Shown: positions 45,443 through 55,131, numbered from the stretch's first letter. The stretch: DNA of 64,000 nucleotides from CADEED01 sp020442965 (GCA_041395525.1 JAWLAH010000001.1:1-64000); one strand, 5' to 3'. A program made the numbers and translations. Notes: a model not told the origin generated them from the letters alone.

Positions 45443-46158
45443 ACGCCCTGAAGCGCCGGGCTATCTATGAGCGGTTGCGCGACGCAAACCCCAAGCCGAC
45501 AACCGAACTGGAATACGACTCGCCGTTTCAATTGTTAGTGTCCGTCATGCTGTCCGCCCAAGCCACTGACAGGAGCGTCAATGCGGCAACACGCAAGCTC
45601 TACCCGATCGCGGGCACGCCTGAAACAATTGCGGCATTGGGCGTCGATGGCCTGGGACCCTTCATTCGCACCATTGGCCTGTGGAACACCAAGGCCAGGA
45701 ACGTCATCGCTACCTGCCAGGCGCTGATCGACAAACACCATTCATGCGTACCGCGCGAGCGTGCCGCTCTTGAAGCGTTGCCCGGCGTCGGCCGCAAGAC
45801 CGCCAACGTCGTGCTCAACACAGCCTTCGGCGAACCCACGATCGCGGTAGATACCCATATCTTTCGGGTCGCCAATCGTACCGGCCTCGCCGCCGGCAAA
45901 ACGCCGCTGGCGGTCGAGCGAGCCCTGCTCAAGTTCACGCCCGATGAGTTCAAACAAGACGCACACCATTGGCTGATCCTGCATGGACGCTACGTATGCA
46001 AGGCGCTGAAGCCAGATTGCCCCCAGTGCATCATCGAAGATCTGTGCGAGTACCGCAAAAAGACGCCGGTGTCCGCGATCCGTGCGCCTGCCTCGCCCGT
46101 CACTCGCCACACCGGGCATCGGGCGAGGCACAAGGCCAAGGCACGCAGCCGCTCATGA
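45439..46158 (+). CDS. nth: Endonuclease III
   Basis: 239 residues from GTG 45439, overlapping the RnfB-like gene (GTGA). Helix-hairpin-helix 'LPGVGRKTANVVLNTAFGEP' with the catalytic Lys, then 'AVDTHIFRVANRTGL' with the catalytic Asp. The 4Fe-4S cysteines have the C-x6-C-x2-C-x5-C spacing (CKALKPDCPQCIIEDLC). It is a base-excision glycosylase/AP lyase for oxidised pyrimidines. An extra basic C-terminal tail (about 25 residues rich in Arg/Lys/His) extends beyond the usual end. The stop overlaps the DUF1841 start (ATGA). Confidence 0.96.
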   Translation: MNALKRRAIYERLRDANPKPTTELEYDSPFQLLVSVMLSAQATDRSVNAATRKLYPIAGTPETIAALGVDGLGPFIRTIGLWNTKARNVIATCQALIDKHHSCVPRERAALEALPGVGRKTANVVLNTAFGEPTIAVDTHIFRVANRTGLAAGKTPLAVERALLKFTPDEFKQDAHHWLILHGRYVCKALKPDCPQCIIEDLCEYRKKTPVSAIRAPASPVTRHTGHRARHKAKARSRS

Positions 46159-46598
46159 TCTTCGGCGACCGCAACCGTGCGCAGTTACGCGCGAGCTACC
46201 TAACAGCCTGGCGTAAATTTCGCGCCGGCGTTCCACTCGAACCACTCGAGAAACAGATCGCTGCGGTCATTGCGGAGCATCCCGAGTATCACACCCGTCT
46301 CGAGCACGACGAATCCGTGATCGACCGCGATTTCACACCTGAGACTGGGCAGCCCAATCCGTTCTTGCACATGGGCCTGCACCTGGCGATTCGCGATCAG
46401 GTCGCTACCAACCGCCCTGCCGGTATCGCCAAACTCCACGCTGAACTCAGTGCCAAGTTGGGCTCGGTACACGATGCCGAACATCGCATGCAGGAAGCGC
46501 TCGCGGCCAGCCTGTGGGAAGCGCAACGCTCGGGTGGCTTACCCGACGAGGCCGCCTACCTCGAGCGCGTGCGCCGCCTTTCCACGGGCCGAAACTGA
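46155..46598 (+). CDS. DUF1841 family protein
   Basis: 147 residues from ATG 46155, overlapping nth by four bases. 'MIFGDRNRAQLRASYLTAWRK' and 'EKQIAAVIAEHPEYH' followed by 'GQPNPFLHMGLHLAIRDQVATNRP' are the DUF1841 hallmarks. Mostly helical, no membrane segment or signal. Function unknown; the neighbourhood with nth is conserved in gammaproteobacteria and betaproteobacteria. Confidence 0.88.
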   Translation: MIFGDRNRAQLRASYLTAWRKFRAGVPLEPLEKQIAAVIAEHPEYHTRLEHDESVIDRDFTPETGQPNPFLHMGLHLAIRDQVATNRPAGIAKLHAELSAKLGSVHDAEHRMQEALAASLWEAQRSGGLPDEAAYLERVRRLSTGRN

Positions 46599-46636
46599 TC
46601 GTCCGACAACCAGCCGGGCAGAAGCGATCACGCGGC

Positions 46637-48430
46637 TCAACTGCCGCGTTTCGGTATATAGAGATCTGTCAGAGTGCCCTCGAAGGCTTCGGCAGCCATG
46701 GCGATAGTTTCCGAGAGCGTAGGATGCGGATGAATGGTGAGACCAATATCGGCCGCGTCCGCGCCCATCTCGATCGCCAGCGCAATCTCGGCGATCAGTT
46801 CACCAGCGTTCGGACCGACAATACCGCCGCCCAGCACGCGATGCGTCTTGGGGTCGAACAGCAGTTTCGTGAACCCTTCGTCTCGCCCCTGTGCCAACGA
46901 CCGACCGCTAGCGGCCCAGGGAAACGCGGCCTTCTCATATTCGATGCCCTGCTCCTTCGCCACCGTCTCGGTCAAACCAACCCAGGAGATTTCGGGGTCC
47001 GTGTAGGCCACCGACGGGATCACGCGAGCATCGAACGAACGCTTCTCCCCGGCTGCCACTTCCGCGGCAACTTTTGCCTCATGCGTTGCCTTATGGGCGA
47101 GCATTGGCTGTCCGACGATATCGCCAATCGCGAAAATGTGCGGCACATTGGTGCGCATCTGCTTGTCTGCGGGGATGAATCCGCGTTGATCGACGGTCAC
47201 GCCAGCTTTCTCGGCATCGATCGCTCGACCGTTCGCGGATCGACCGACCGCACATAGCACCCGATCGAAGCGGTCGTCGTCAGTGCTGCCATCCTTGGCT
47301 TCGAACGTCACTTGCAAACCGGACTTGGTAGCCTTGACGGCCGTGACTTTGGTGGCCAGGCGAATCTCGCCAAAGTGCGACTGCAGGCGTTTCGCGAGCG
47401 GCTTCACCAGATCGGGGTCGCAGCCCGGCATCAATTGCGGCGTCAGCTCTGCTACTGACACCTTGACGCCCAACGCGGCGTAAACGCAACCCATCTCCAG
47501 TCCGATGATGCCGCCTCCCAATACGAGCATGCGCTTGGGCAACTCGGGCAGCTCGAGGGCACCGGTCGAATCGATGATTCGTGGATCATCAGGCAGAAAC
47601 GGCAATCGGATCGCCTCGGATCCCGCAGCGATGATGCATTGTTCGAACGCAATGCGTTCCACGCCATCGGCCTTGGTCACTGCAAGCACATGCGCGCTCA
47701 CGAACTTGCCGCTGCCCTGAACTATCTCCACCTTACGCTGCTTCGCTAACGACTTGAGGCCACCGGTCAATTTATTGACAATGGACGACTTCCAGTCACG
47801 GAGCTTGGTCCGATCGATCTTCGGTTGCCCGAATTCGATACCGTGCCCGCTCATTGCAGCGGCATCGTCGATCACCTTGGCCGCGTGCAGCAATGCCTTG
47901 GACGGGATGCAGCCGACGTTGAGACACACCCCGCCCAGCGTGGGCCATCTTTCGACCAACGTGACCTTGAGCCCCAGGTCGGCCGCTCGAAACGCGGCGG
48001 TATAACCGCCCGGGCCGGCACCTAAAACCAACAATTGCACCTTGCGATCGTGCGGTTCATCGATCGACGTTGGCGCGGTCGCGGGCGCGGCTGGCTCGGC
48101 CCGTGGTGTAGCCGCCGCGGGCTTGGCCGCCGCCGTGGACGCGGGCGCCGCCGCTACGGATGTCGCCGTCGATGCAGACTTGCTTGAACCAGCCTTGGCA
48201 TCGACACGCATGATCAGGCTACCGCTGCGGACTTTGCCCCCCACCTTGACGAGCACTTCGGCGACTTCACCGGCGACATTTGACGGCACGTCCATCGTGG
48301 CCTTGTCGCTCTCGAGCGTCAGCAGAGGCGTTTCGAGCTCGATGTCATCACCGGGCTTGACGAGGATGTCGACCACAGCGACTTCATCAGGCGTACCGAG
48401 ATCCGGCACTAACACATCGACCTTGCTCAC
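46637..48430 (-). CDS. lpdA: Dihydrolipoyl dehydrogenase with N-terminal lipoyl domain
   Basis: 597 residues from GTG 48430, overlapping the aceF stop (GTGA). A lipoyl domain occupies about residues 1-80 with the lipoyl-lysine motif 'LESDKATMDVPS', then an Ala/Pro/Thr-rich linker. The E3 enzyme follows with the FAD fingerprint 'VLGAGPGGYTAAFRAADLG', the redox disulfide 'GGVCLNVGCIPSKALLH' and the C-terminal active-site His in 'IHPHPTLSE'. It reoxidises lipoamide in the pyruvate dehydrogenase complex. The extra lipoyl domain is seen in several beta- and gammaproteobacterial complexes. Confidence 0.95.
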   Translation of the reverse strand: MSKVDVLVPDLGTPDEVAVVDILVKPGDDIELETPLLTLESDKATMDVPSNVAGEVAEVLVKVGGKVRSGSLIMRVDAKAGSSKSASTATSVAAAPASTAAAKPAAATPRAEPAAPATAPTSIDEPHDRKVQLLVLGAGPGGYTAAFRAADLGLKVTLVERWPTLGGVCLNVGCIPSKALLHAAKVIDDAAAMSGHGIEFGQPKIDRTKLRDWKSSIVNKLTGGLKSLAKQRKVEIVQGSGKFVSAHVLAVTKADGVERIAFEQCIIAAGSEAIRLPFLPDDPRIIDSTGALELPELPKRMLVLGGGIIGLEMGCVYAALGVKVSVAELTPQLMPGCDPDLVKPLAKRLQSHFGEIRLATKVTAVKATKSGLQVTFEAKDGSTDDDRFDRVLCAVGRSANGRAIDAEKAGVTVDQRGFIPADKQMRTNVPHIFAIGDIVGQPMLAHKATHEAKVAAEVAAGEKRSFDARVIPSVAYTDPEISWVGLTETVAKEQGIEYEKAAFPWAASGRSLAQGRDEGFTKLLFDPKTHRVLGGGIVGPNAGELIAEIALAIEMGADAADIGLTIHPHPTLSETIAMAAEAFEGTLTDLYIPKRGS

Positions 48431-49767
48431 GGCACGGCCTCGATCAGGCCCTTGACATCGGCGAGCTTTGCCGCGAGATATGTCGTGAAACGTACCGCCG
48501 CCGCACCGTCGACCACCCGATGATCGTAGGAAAACGACAGCGGCAACATCAGGCGCGGCACGAAGCCACCCTGTTCGTTGAAAATGGGCTTCAACGCAGC
48601 TCGCGAGACACCGAGGATCGCCACTTCCGGCGCATTGATGATCGGCGTGAAAGCCGTCCCGCCGATACCGCCGAGACTTGATATCGTAAAAGTCCCGCCT
48701 TGCATGTCGGCGGCGACCAGTTTTCCGTCACGCGCCTTTTCGGAAAGCTCGCCGAGCGACCGTGCCAGCTCGTAGATATCTTTGCGATCAGCGTCACGAA
48801 TGACCGGCACTAACAGTCCGCCTGGCGTATCGGCTGCGAAGCCAAGATGGATGTACTTTTTGACGACCAGGTTCTCGCCACTTTCGTCCAACGATGCGTT
48901 GATGAGCGGGAACTGCTGCAAGGCCTGAACACACGCGCGCAAGATAAATGCCAGCGGGGTGAGCTTGATGCTCTCTGCCTCCGTCTTCTTCTTGAGACTC
49001 TTGCGGGTTCTTTCGAGTTCGGTGATATCGGCTTCGTCGAACTGCGTGACGTGGGGGAGATTGACCCACGACGCATGCAGGCGCGGGCCCGAGATCTTCT
49101 GCACACGCGACAGCGGCCTGATATCGACCTTGCCGAACGCGGCGAAGTCGACACTCGGCACTTTTGGCAGTGCCGCGCCGCGCGCACCTGCGCCACTCGC
49201 CAGCGCGGTCTTCACGAACGCTTTTACATCATCGTGCAGTACCCGGCCTTTGTCGCCGCTACCCTTGACGCGCCCCAGGTCGACTCCCAGTTCGCGCGCC
49301 AATTTGCGGACCGATGGGCTCGCGTGCGCTCGCGAGAACCCCAGCTCGTCGACCGCCGCGCCCACTGGGCGCTGCGCCGACTGGGCAGCCGTGGCTACGT
49401 CAGGTGATTTCGGGGCCGCAGAAACTTGCGGCGGCGTCGGGGTCGTGGACTCTTGGGCAGACAGCGCGGTAGTTCCTGCTGATGCAGTGACTGCCGCTGT
49501 CGCGGTGGTTGCGACTGGTGCCGCCGCGTCGGCTTTGACCGTCGCGATCAGATCACCGGCGCGAACGTTGTCGCCCTTGGCGACGTGCACCTTCTGAACT
49601 TCTCCGGCGACGGTCGAGGGTACGTCCATCGTCGCTTTGTCTGTCTCGAGGGTCAGCAGCGGTGTATCGACTTCAATCTTGTCGCCCGCCTTGACTAACA
49701 CGTCGATCACGGCGACCGAGTCGAAATCCCCCATATCGGGGACGTGTACTTCCTGTTCGTTGCTCAT
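48427..49767 (-). CDS. aceF: Dihydrolipoamide acetyltransferase (E2)
   Basis: 446 residues. One lipoyl domain (LETDKATMDVPS, about residue 45), a Thr/Ala-rich linker, a peripheral-subunit-binding domain ('ASPSVRKLARELGVDL' near 150) and the acetyltransferase core ending 'LPLSFSYDHRVVDGAAAVRF' with the catalytic His. E. coli AceF has three lipoyl domains; this one has a single one, balanced by the lipoyl domain on the E3. It sits between aceE (six bases apart) and lpdA (4-base overlap). Confidence 0.95.
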   Translation of the reverse strand: MSNEQEVHVPDMGDFDSVAVIDVLVKAGDKIEVDTPLLTLETDKATMDVPSTVAGEVQKVHVAKGDNVRAGDLIATVKADAAAPVATTATAAVTASAGTTALSAQESTTPTPPQVSAAPKSPDVATAAQSAQRPVGAAVDELGFSRAHASPSVRKLARELGVDLGRVKGSGDKGRVLHDDVKAFVKTALASGAGARGAALPKVPSVDFAAFGKVDIRPLSRVQKISGPRLHASWVNLPHVTQFDEADITELERTRKSLKKKTEAESIKLTPLAFILRACVQALQQFPLINASLDESGENLVVKKYIHLGFAADTPGGLLVPVIRDADRKDIYELARSLGELSEKARDGKLVAADMQGGTFTISSLGGIGGTAFTPIINAPEVAILGVSRAALKPIFNEQGGFVPRLMLPLSFSYDHRVVDGAAAVRFTTYLAAKLADVKGLIEAVP

Positions 49768-49773
49768 GGCTGA

Positions 49774-52437
49774 TCAGACCGTCACTGGGTTAGGCTTGGC
49801 GGGATCGATACCAAGTTTCGCGATCGCGGCAGTCACCTTCTTCGCCTCGACAAGTCCTTCTGCCGCGAGCGCGTGCAACGCGGCCACAGCGATGTAGTTT
49901 CGATCGACCTCGAAATGCTGTCGCAAGGGCGCACGTGCATCGGATCGACCGAAACCGTCGGTACCCAGCGTCACGTAACGACCGGGTATCCACTGCCGTA
50001 TTTGATCGGGCACGATGCGCATGTAGTCCGTTGCAGCCACGAAGGGACCGTCCGCCTTGTCGAGCAGCTGCTGAACATAGGGAATGCGGCGCTCATCGGC
50101 GGGGTGCAACATGTTCCAGCGTTCACAATCGAGCGCCTCGCGCCGCAGTTCGCCGAAGCTCGGTACCGAATAGATATCCGCCGACACACCGAACTCTGTC
50201 TCTAACAATTCGGCCGCTGCCTGACACTCGCGCAGGATCGTTCCCGACCCCATCAAGGTGGCGCGCAGCTTCTTGCGGCCGCCCGTCTGCAGTTTATACA
50301 TGCCCTTGAGGATGCCCTGTTCGACACCTTTGGGGAGCGGTGGCTGCACGTAGTTCTCGTTCATCACCGTGATGTAGTAATAGACCGATTCGTTTTCAGC
50401 GAACATCCGCCGCATGCCATCCTGAATGATGACCGCCAGTTCGTACGCGAACGTCGGATCGTAGGTCACGCAATTCGGTACCGTGGACGCCAGAACCTGG
50501 CTGTGGCCGTCCTGATGCTGCAGGCCCTCGCCGGCAAGCGTCGTACGACCTGCGGTGGCTCCTAACAAGAAACCTCGCGTCCGCATGTCGCCAGCCGCCC
50601 AGGCGAAGTCACCGACTCGCTGGAAGCCGAACATTGAATAGAAAATATAGAATGGCACCATGTGCACGCCATGATTGGCATAAGCGGTGCCAGCAGCGAG
50701 CCAGGAACACATGGAGCCCGCCTCATTGATGCCCTCCTCGATCATCTGCCCCTTCTTGTCCTCGTGATAGGACATGAGCTGATCTGCGTCTTGCGGGGTG
50801 TAGAGCTGCCCTACCGACGAATAGATGCCAATTTGCCGGAACAGACCCTCCATGCCGAAAGTCCGTGCCTCATCGGGAACAATCGGCACGATATTCTTGC
50901 CGATTTTCTTGTCCTTGAGGAGCACCGACAAGATCCGCACGAATGCCATGGTCGTCGAAATCTCGCGATCACCAGTGCCCTCGAGCATTGCGCTGAACGC
51001 CTCGAGTTCAGGCACGACCAACGGCGCAGCATCATTGCGCCGCACGGGCAGATAGCCGCCCAGATCGCGACGACGTTGTCGCATGTACTGCAGCTCTTCG
51101 CTGTCATCGGCCGGTTTGGTGAACGGCAGGCGTTCAATTTCCTCGTCGGTGATCGGAATATTGAAACGATCGCGAAAGTGGCGCAGACCTTCCGTATCGA
51201 TCTTCTTCTGTTGGTGCGCGATCATCATGCCCTCGCCGGACTTGCCCATGCCATAGCCTTTGACGGTCTTGGCTAGGATCACGGTAGGCTGACCCTTGTG
51301 GTTAGCAGCCGCCCAGTACGCGGCAAACACCTTGCGCGGATCGTGACCGCCACGGTTCAAGCGCCAGATATCATCATCCGACATGTTGGCGACCATCGCT
51401 TTCAGCTCGGGATTCTTGCCGAAGAAATGCTCGCGCGTATATGCGCCGCCCTTGGCTTTGTAGTTCTGATACTCACCGTCGACACATTCTTCCATCACCC
51501 GGCGCAGCAGCCCGTCCTTGTCCTTGGCAAACAACGGGTCCCAGCGCCCGCCCCAGAGCACCTTGATCACGTTCCAGCCGGCGCCAAGAAAGGCCGCCTC
51601 CAGCTCCTGGATGATCTTGCCGTTGCCACGTACAGGTCCATCGAGCCGCTGCAGATTGCAATTGATCACGAACACCAGATTATCGAGCCGCTCGCGGACC
51701 GGCATTGTTAGTGCGCCCATCGATTCCGGCTGATCCATCTCGCCATCACCCAGGAACGCCCAGATTTTCCGATCGGACGCGCTAACGAGTCCGCGATGCT
51801 CCATATAGCGCTGAAACCGCGCCTGGAAGATCGCCATCATCGGCCCCAGGCCCATCGACACGGTCGGGAACTGCCAGAAACCCGGCATCAGCCAGGGATG
51901 CGGATAGGATGACAAGCCGTCACCCGCGACCTCCTGCCGGAAGTAGCGCAGTTGTTCTTCCGTGAGGCGCCCCTCGAGATAGGCACGCGCATAAATGCCG
52001 GGCGACGAATGCCCTTGAATGAATATCATGTCGCCGGGGTGCTGCTCGCTAGGCGCGCGCCAGAAATGATTGAAGCCTACTTCGTAGAGCGTCGCCGAGG
52101 AGGCGTAAGTGGCGAGGTGGCCGCCATATTCGGTCGAGCGGCGATTTGCCTGCACGACCATCGCCATCGCATTCCAGCGAATGTAAGCCTCGACGCGACG
52201 CTCGAGATCGCGCCGCCCCGGATACTCACGCTCCTGACCGGGCGCGATCGTATTGACGTACGCCGTATTTGGACTGAACGGCAGATAGGCGCCGGCGCGA
52301 CGCGCATGATCGATCATCCGCTCGAGGAGAAAGTGCGCACGCTCCGGGCCCGCGTGTGTGAGCACTGAATCGATCGATTCGATCCATTCATGCGTTTCAG
52401 TCGGATCGGTATCGTCGATTTTTGGCAAATCAGTCAT
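49774..52437 (-). CDS. aceE: Pyruvate dehydrogenase E1 component, homodimeric type
   Basis: 887 residues, matching AceE. 'GHSSPGIYARAYLEGRLTEEQLRYFR' is near residue 145; the thiamine diphosphate motif runs from 'FLGDGEMDQPESMGA' to 'NCNLQRLDGPVRGN'. The C-terminal transketolase-like domain includes 'SWLAAGTAYANHGVHMVPFY'. It decarboxylates pyruvate and acetylates the E2 lipoyl group. First gene of aceE-aceF-lpdA, divergent from pyrC; no pdhR regulator is in the window. Confidence 0.97.
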   Translation of the reverse strand: MTDLPKIDDTDPTETHEWIESIDSVLTHAGPERAHFLLERMIDHARRAGAYLPFSPNTAYVNTIAPGQEREYPGRRDLERRVEAYIRWNAMAMVVQANRRSTEYGGHLATYASSATLYEVGFNHFWRAPSEQHPGDMIFIQGHSSPGIYARAYLEGRLTEEQLRYFRQEVAGDGLSSYPHPWLMPGFWQFPTVSMGLGPMMAIFQARFQRYMEHRGLVSASDRKIWAFLGDGEMDQPESMGALTMPVRERLDNLVFVINCNLQRLDGPVRGNGKIIQELEAAFLGAGWNVIKVLWGGRWDPLFAKDKDGLLRRVMEECVDGEYQNYKAKGGAYTREHFFGKNPELKAMVANMSDDDIWRLNRGGHDPRKVFAAYWAAANHKGQPTVILAKTVKGYGMGKSGEGMMIAHQQKKIDTEGLRHFRDRFNIPITDEEIERLPFTKPADDSEELQYMRQRRRDLGGYLPVRRNDAAPLVVPELEAFSAMLEGTGDREISTTMAFVRILSVLLKDKKIGKNIVPIVPDEARTFGMEGLFRQIGIYSSVGQLYTPQDADQLMSYHEDKKGQMIEEGINEAGSMCSWLAAGTAYANHGVHMVPFYIFYSMFGFQRVGDFAWAAGDMRTRGFLLGATAGRTTLAGEGLQHQDGHSQVLASTVPNCVTYDPTFAYELAVIIQDGMRRMFAENESVYYYITVMNENYVQPPLPKGVEQGILKGMYKLQTGGRKKLRATLMGSGTILRECQAAAELLETEFGVSADIYSVPSFGELRREALDCERWNMLHPADERRIPYVQQLLDKADGPFVAATDYMRIVPDQIRQWIPGRYVTLGTDGFGRSDARAPLRQHFEVDRNYIAVAALHALAAEGLVEAKKVTAAIAKLGIDPAKPNPVTV

Positions 52438-52697
52438 GGGGAAACTGGCTCCAGTGACCGGGTAGAACGATCGTGCTGTGCTACGATCTCAGATGTGAGG
52501 TTCGGGCGAAGACAGCGCTCGAATCTGGCAGCATCTATGATCGGTTTTCGCTAGCTGACGGTCAAGTAAACGCGTGTCGAGACATACCCCTACTTCGGCC
52601 TATGACAAACGCCCTGATCTCGTAGCCGCCAGCCATCAACCCGAAACGACCACCACTATGAACTCCAGCGCGGTCGCGCCGCGATTGTGCCTCACCC
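52438..52697. other. Divergent intergenic region between aceE and pyrC
   Basis: This 260-base gap is the longest without a gene. It must hold the promoters of the pyruvate dehydrogenase operon (leftward) and pyrC (rightward). I find no strong -35/-10 pair, no convincing operator palindrome and no tRNA-like fold. Short open frames here lack Shine-Dalgarno sites and family resemblance. Confidence 0.4.
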
Positions 52698-53730
52698 ATG
52701 AACGAACTGACGATCACCCGCCCTGACGATAAGCATTTGCATCTGCGCGACGATGCAGCATTGGCGGCGGTTCTTCCTTTTACCGCCCGTCGCTTTGCCA
52801 GAGCGATCGTCATGCCGAATCTGGCGCCGCCAATCACCGACACCGCCGCCGCGCTCGCCTACCGGCAGCGGATTCTGGCCGCGCTGCCGACAGGTAGTCA
52901 GTTCGAGCCTCTGATGACGCTGTATTTGACCGACAACACCGACCCAACGGAAGTGGCGCGCGCCAGGCAAGCGGCAGAGTGTTAGGCTGCAAACTCTATC
53001 CGGCTGGTGCGACCACACACTCGGACGCAGGCGTGACGGATATCCGTCGCATCGATACCGTGCTGGAGCGCATGGCAGAAATCGGCATGGTGTTACAAGT
53101 GCATGGCGAAGTAACCGGCGATGTCGATATCTTCGATCGCGAACAGCGATTTATCGAGGAGGTCCTCGCACCAACGGCACGGCGCTTTCCACGGCTGCGA
53201 ATCGTCTTCGAGCACATCACGAGCGCCGCCGCGGTGGCATACGTATCGAGCGCAAGAGACGGAATCGCCGCCACCATCACGCCACACCACTTGCTGTACA
53301 ATCGCAACGCCATCTTCCAGGGTGGCATCAGACCGCACTACTACTGCCTGCCGATTCTGAAGTGCGAAGCCGATCGCGCAGCGCTGCTGCAAGCGGCGAC
53401 GAGTGGTAACCCGCGCTTCTTTCTCGGGACGGACAGCGCGCCCCACAGCCAGACTGCGAAAGAAAATGCTTGCGGATGCGCCGGCATATTTTCTCAGCAC
53501 GCGGGCATCGAGCTGTATGCGGACATATTTGAGCAAGTGGGCCAGCTTGCGCGACTCGAGCGCTTTGCAGCGCACTTCGGCGCGGACTTTATGGCATACC
53601 GCGGAACCGTGACACCCTGACCCTCGTGCGAGAACCCTGGTCACCTCCAGCAAGCTATGCGTTCGGCCGCGAGCGGCTTATCCCGATGCGTGCGGGAGAA
53701 TCGATCGGCTGGCAGGTAGCGGAGCAGTGA
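52698..53730 (+). pseudogene. pyrC: Dihydroorotase, interrupted by two single-base deletions
   Basis: ATG 52698 starts the class II PyrC sequence with the metal-binding HxH at His13/His15 (DDKHLHLRD) and 'RAIVMPNLAPP'. The frame ends at a TAG at 52983-52985; the sequence continues one frame over from GCKLYPAGATTHSDAG, which carries the carboxylated lysine. A second slip at TTT 53588-53590 cuts off the C-terminus; adding one T restores FYGIPRNRDTLTLVRE and continues to a TGA at 53728-53730. Corrected length is about 344 residues (E. coli 348). All expected metal and substrate residues ('VHGEVTGDVDIFDRE', 'FEHITSAAA', 'FLGTDSAPH') are present. It would close the dihydroorotate ring in pyrimidine synthesis. 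Confidence 0.88.
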
Positions 53731-53761
53731 TCGACAACAACGCCCGAGCAGAGCCCTCGCA

Positions 53762-54375
53762 ATGGCGCGCCGCTTTCGCGGCTTCCTGCCCATTGTCGTC
53801 GACGTCGAGACCGGCGGCTTTTCGAGCGTAACCGATGCGTTGTTGGAAATTGCGGCGGTCGTCATAGAAATCGATGCAAGTGGTCTGTTGCACCGGGGCG
53901 AAACGCATAGTTATCACGTGCGACCGTTCGAGGGCGCGAACATCGAACCGGCGGCGCTCGCGGTGAACGGCATCGATCCATTTCATCCGCTACGTCCGGC
54001 GCTGCCCGAAAAGGATGCGCTCGGTCGAATTTTCCGCGAGGTACGCGACGCGATGAAACGGCAGGGTTGCAAGCGAGCGGTGTTAGTGGGGCACAACTCG
54101 TCGTTCGATCTGGGCTTCCTGAATGCCGCTGTGGCGCGAGGTGGCATCAAACGCAATCCGTTTCATCCATTCTCGAGTTTTGACACCGCGACGCTTGCCG
54201 GGCAGCGCTCGGCCAGACCGTTCTCGCGAAAGCGGCGCTCGTCGCTGGCATCGACTTTGAGGCGAGCGAGGCACATTCCGCCGCCTACGATGCTGAGCGA
54301 ACGGCGGAATTGTTTTGCCACATCTGCAACACCTTGGGATGCCAGCTTCCGCGCGGCCGACACGCGGGCACGTGA
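53762..54375 (+). pseudogene. rnt: Ribonuclease T, interrupted by a single-base deletion
   Basis: From ATG 53762 the DEDD exonuclease reads 'FRGFLPIVVDVETGGF' (catalytic Asp14 and Glu16), 'PFEGANIEPAALAVNGIDPFHP' and 'VGHNSSFDLGFLNA'. After 'FDTATLAG' (54200-54204) the frame is lost; one added base restores ALGQTVLAKAALVAGIDF and 'EAHSAAYDAERTAELF', which holds the catalytic His and Asp, ending at TGA 54373-54375. The corrected product has about 204 residues. Without correction the frame runs on to 54466 with an unrelated tail that lacks both active-site residues. RNase T trims tRNA 3' ends. It follows pyrC by 31 bases. Confidence 0.87.
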
Positions 54376-54466
54376 ACTGGGCTGGAGTTCGACCAAAGCT
54401 AACAGTGAACCGAATGGCGATTTAGCGGACGCCCAAGCAGACGCGCTCACGGACGAAGGCGACTGA

Positions 54467-54480
54467 GGCGGCCGGCCGCC
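54467..54480. repeat. 14-bp perfect palindrome between convergent rnt and grxD
   Basis: GGCGGCCGGCCGCC is its own reverse complement. It lies in the short gap between the true rnt end and the grxD end. It could contribute to a bidirectional terminator stem, but no T-run follows on either side, so termination is only a guess. Confidence 0.3.
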
Positions 54481-54515
54481 GTCAGCGCAGCGGCCGCGCT
54501 CACGAGCCGTGCGAG

Positions 54516-54848
54516 TCAGGCAGGCGTCGTGGCGCCAGACGAATCCAGCAACTGTTGCAATTCACCGCTCTGGTACATCTCCAGCAGAATGTCGCAGCCA
54601 CCCACCAACTCATTGTTGACGTACAACTGGGGGAAGGTAGGCCAGTTTGAAAACCGCTTCAACTCCTCGCGCAGTTCCGGATCCTCGAAGATGTTGACGT
54701 GCTGGAACTTGGCGCGCGAGTGCCGCAGCGCGGCCACGGCTTGCGCCGAGAAACCGCACTGCGGAAAATCCGGCGTGCCCTTCATGAACAACACGACCGG
54801 ACTGGACGCGAGATGTTGTTTGATGCGATCGACAGCTTCAGCACTCAC
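54516..54848 (-). CDS. grxD: Monothiol glutaredoxin, Grx4 type
   Basis: 110 residues from GTG 54848. The CGFS active site is in 'GTPDFPQCGFSAQAVAAL', followed by 'FSNWPTFPQLYVNNELVGGCDILLEMYQSGEL', which holds the glutathione-binding residues. Such proteins carry a bridging [2Fe-2S] cluster with glutathione and deliver it to target proteins. It is convergent with rnt and co-directional with the DUF1289 gene upstream. Confidence 0.95.
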   Translation of the reverse strand: MSAEAVDRIKQHLASSPVVLFMKGTPDFPQCGFSAQAVAALRHSRAKFQHVNIFEDPELREELKRFSNWPTFPQLYVNNELVGGCDILLEMYQSGELQQLLDSSGATTPA

Positions 54849-54900
54849 AGCATATTCTCCAATTCAACCAATAATCGCCACCGCAGGTCACATCCGCACT

Positions 54901-55095
54901 CTACACCGTTACTCTGCGGCGCTCGAGCACGGCCACCAGCTGCCATTGTTCGCGTGCGCTCATCGCCAACCAACCCGCGATCTCGTCGCGAGTGCGGAGG
55001 CAGCCGCTGCACAAACCATTCTCGCCGATCGCGCAGACCGTGATGCATGGCGACAGAGGCCGTATGTCGGTGGCTGGCGTAGTGACTTGGGTCAT
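54901..55095 (-). CDS. DUF1289 domain-containing small protein
   Basis: 64 residues. The DUF1289 signature is 'SPCITVCAIGENGLCSGCLRTRDEIAGW', with four cysteines in a pattern suited to a small metal site, then 'REQWQLVAVLERRR'. Function unknown. It is followed by grxD after about 50 bases and diverges from the PuuD-like gene. Confidence 0.85.
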   Translation of the reverse strand: MTQVTTPATDIRPLSPCITVCAIGENGLCSGCLRTRDEIAGWLAMSAREQWQLVAVLERRRVTV

Positions 55096-55131
55096 AGACT
55101 TGGCGGCTCTTGCTCAGTGCCCGCCGATTTC

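Noticed and set aside
54376..54466. C-terminal tail of the uncorrected rnt frame
   Set aside because: It is out-of-frame translation after the indel; the true stop is at 54373-54375.
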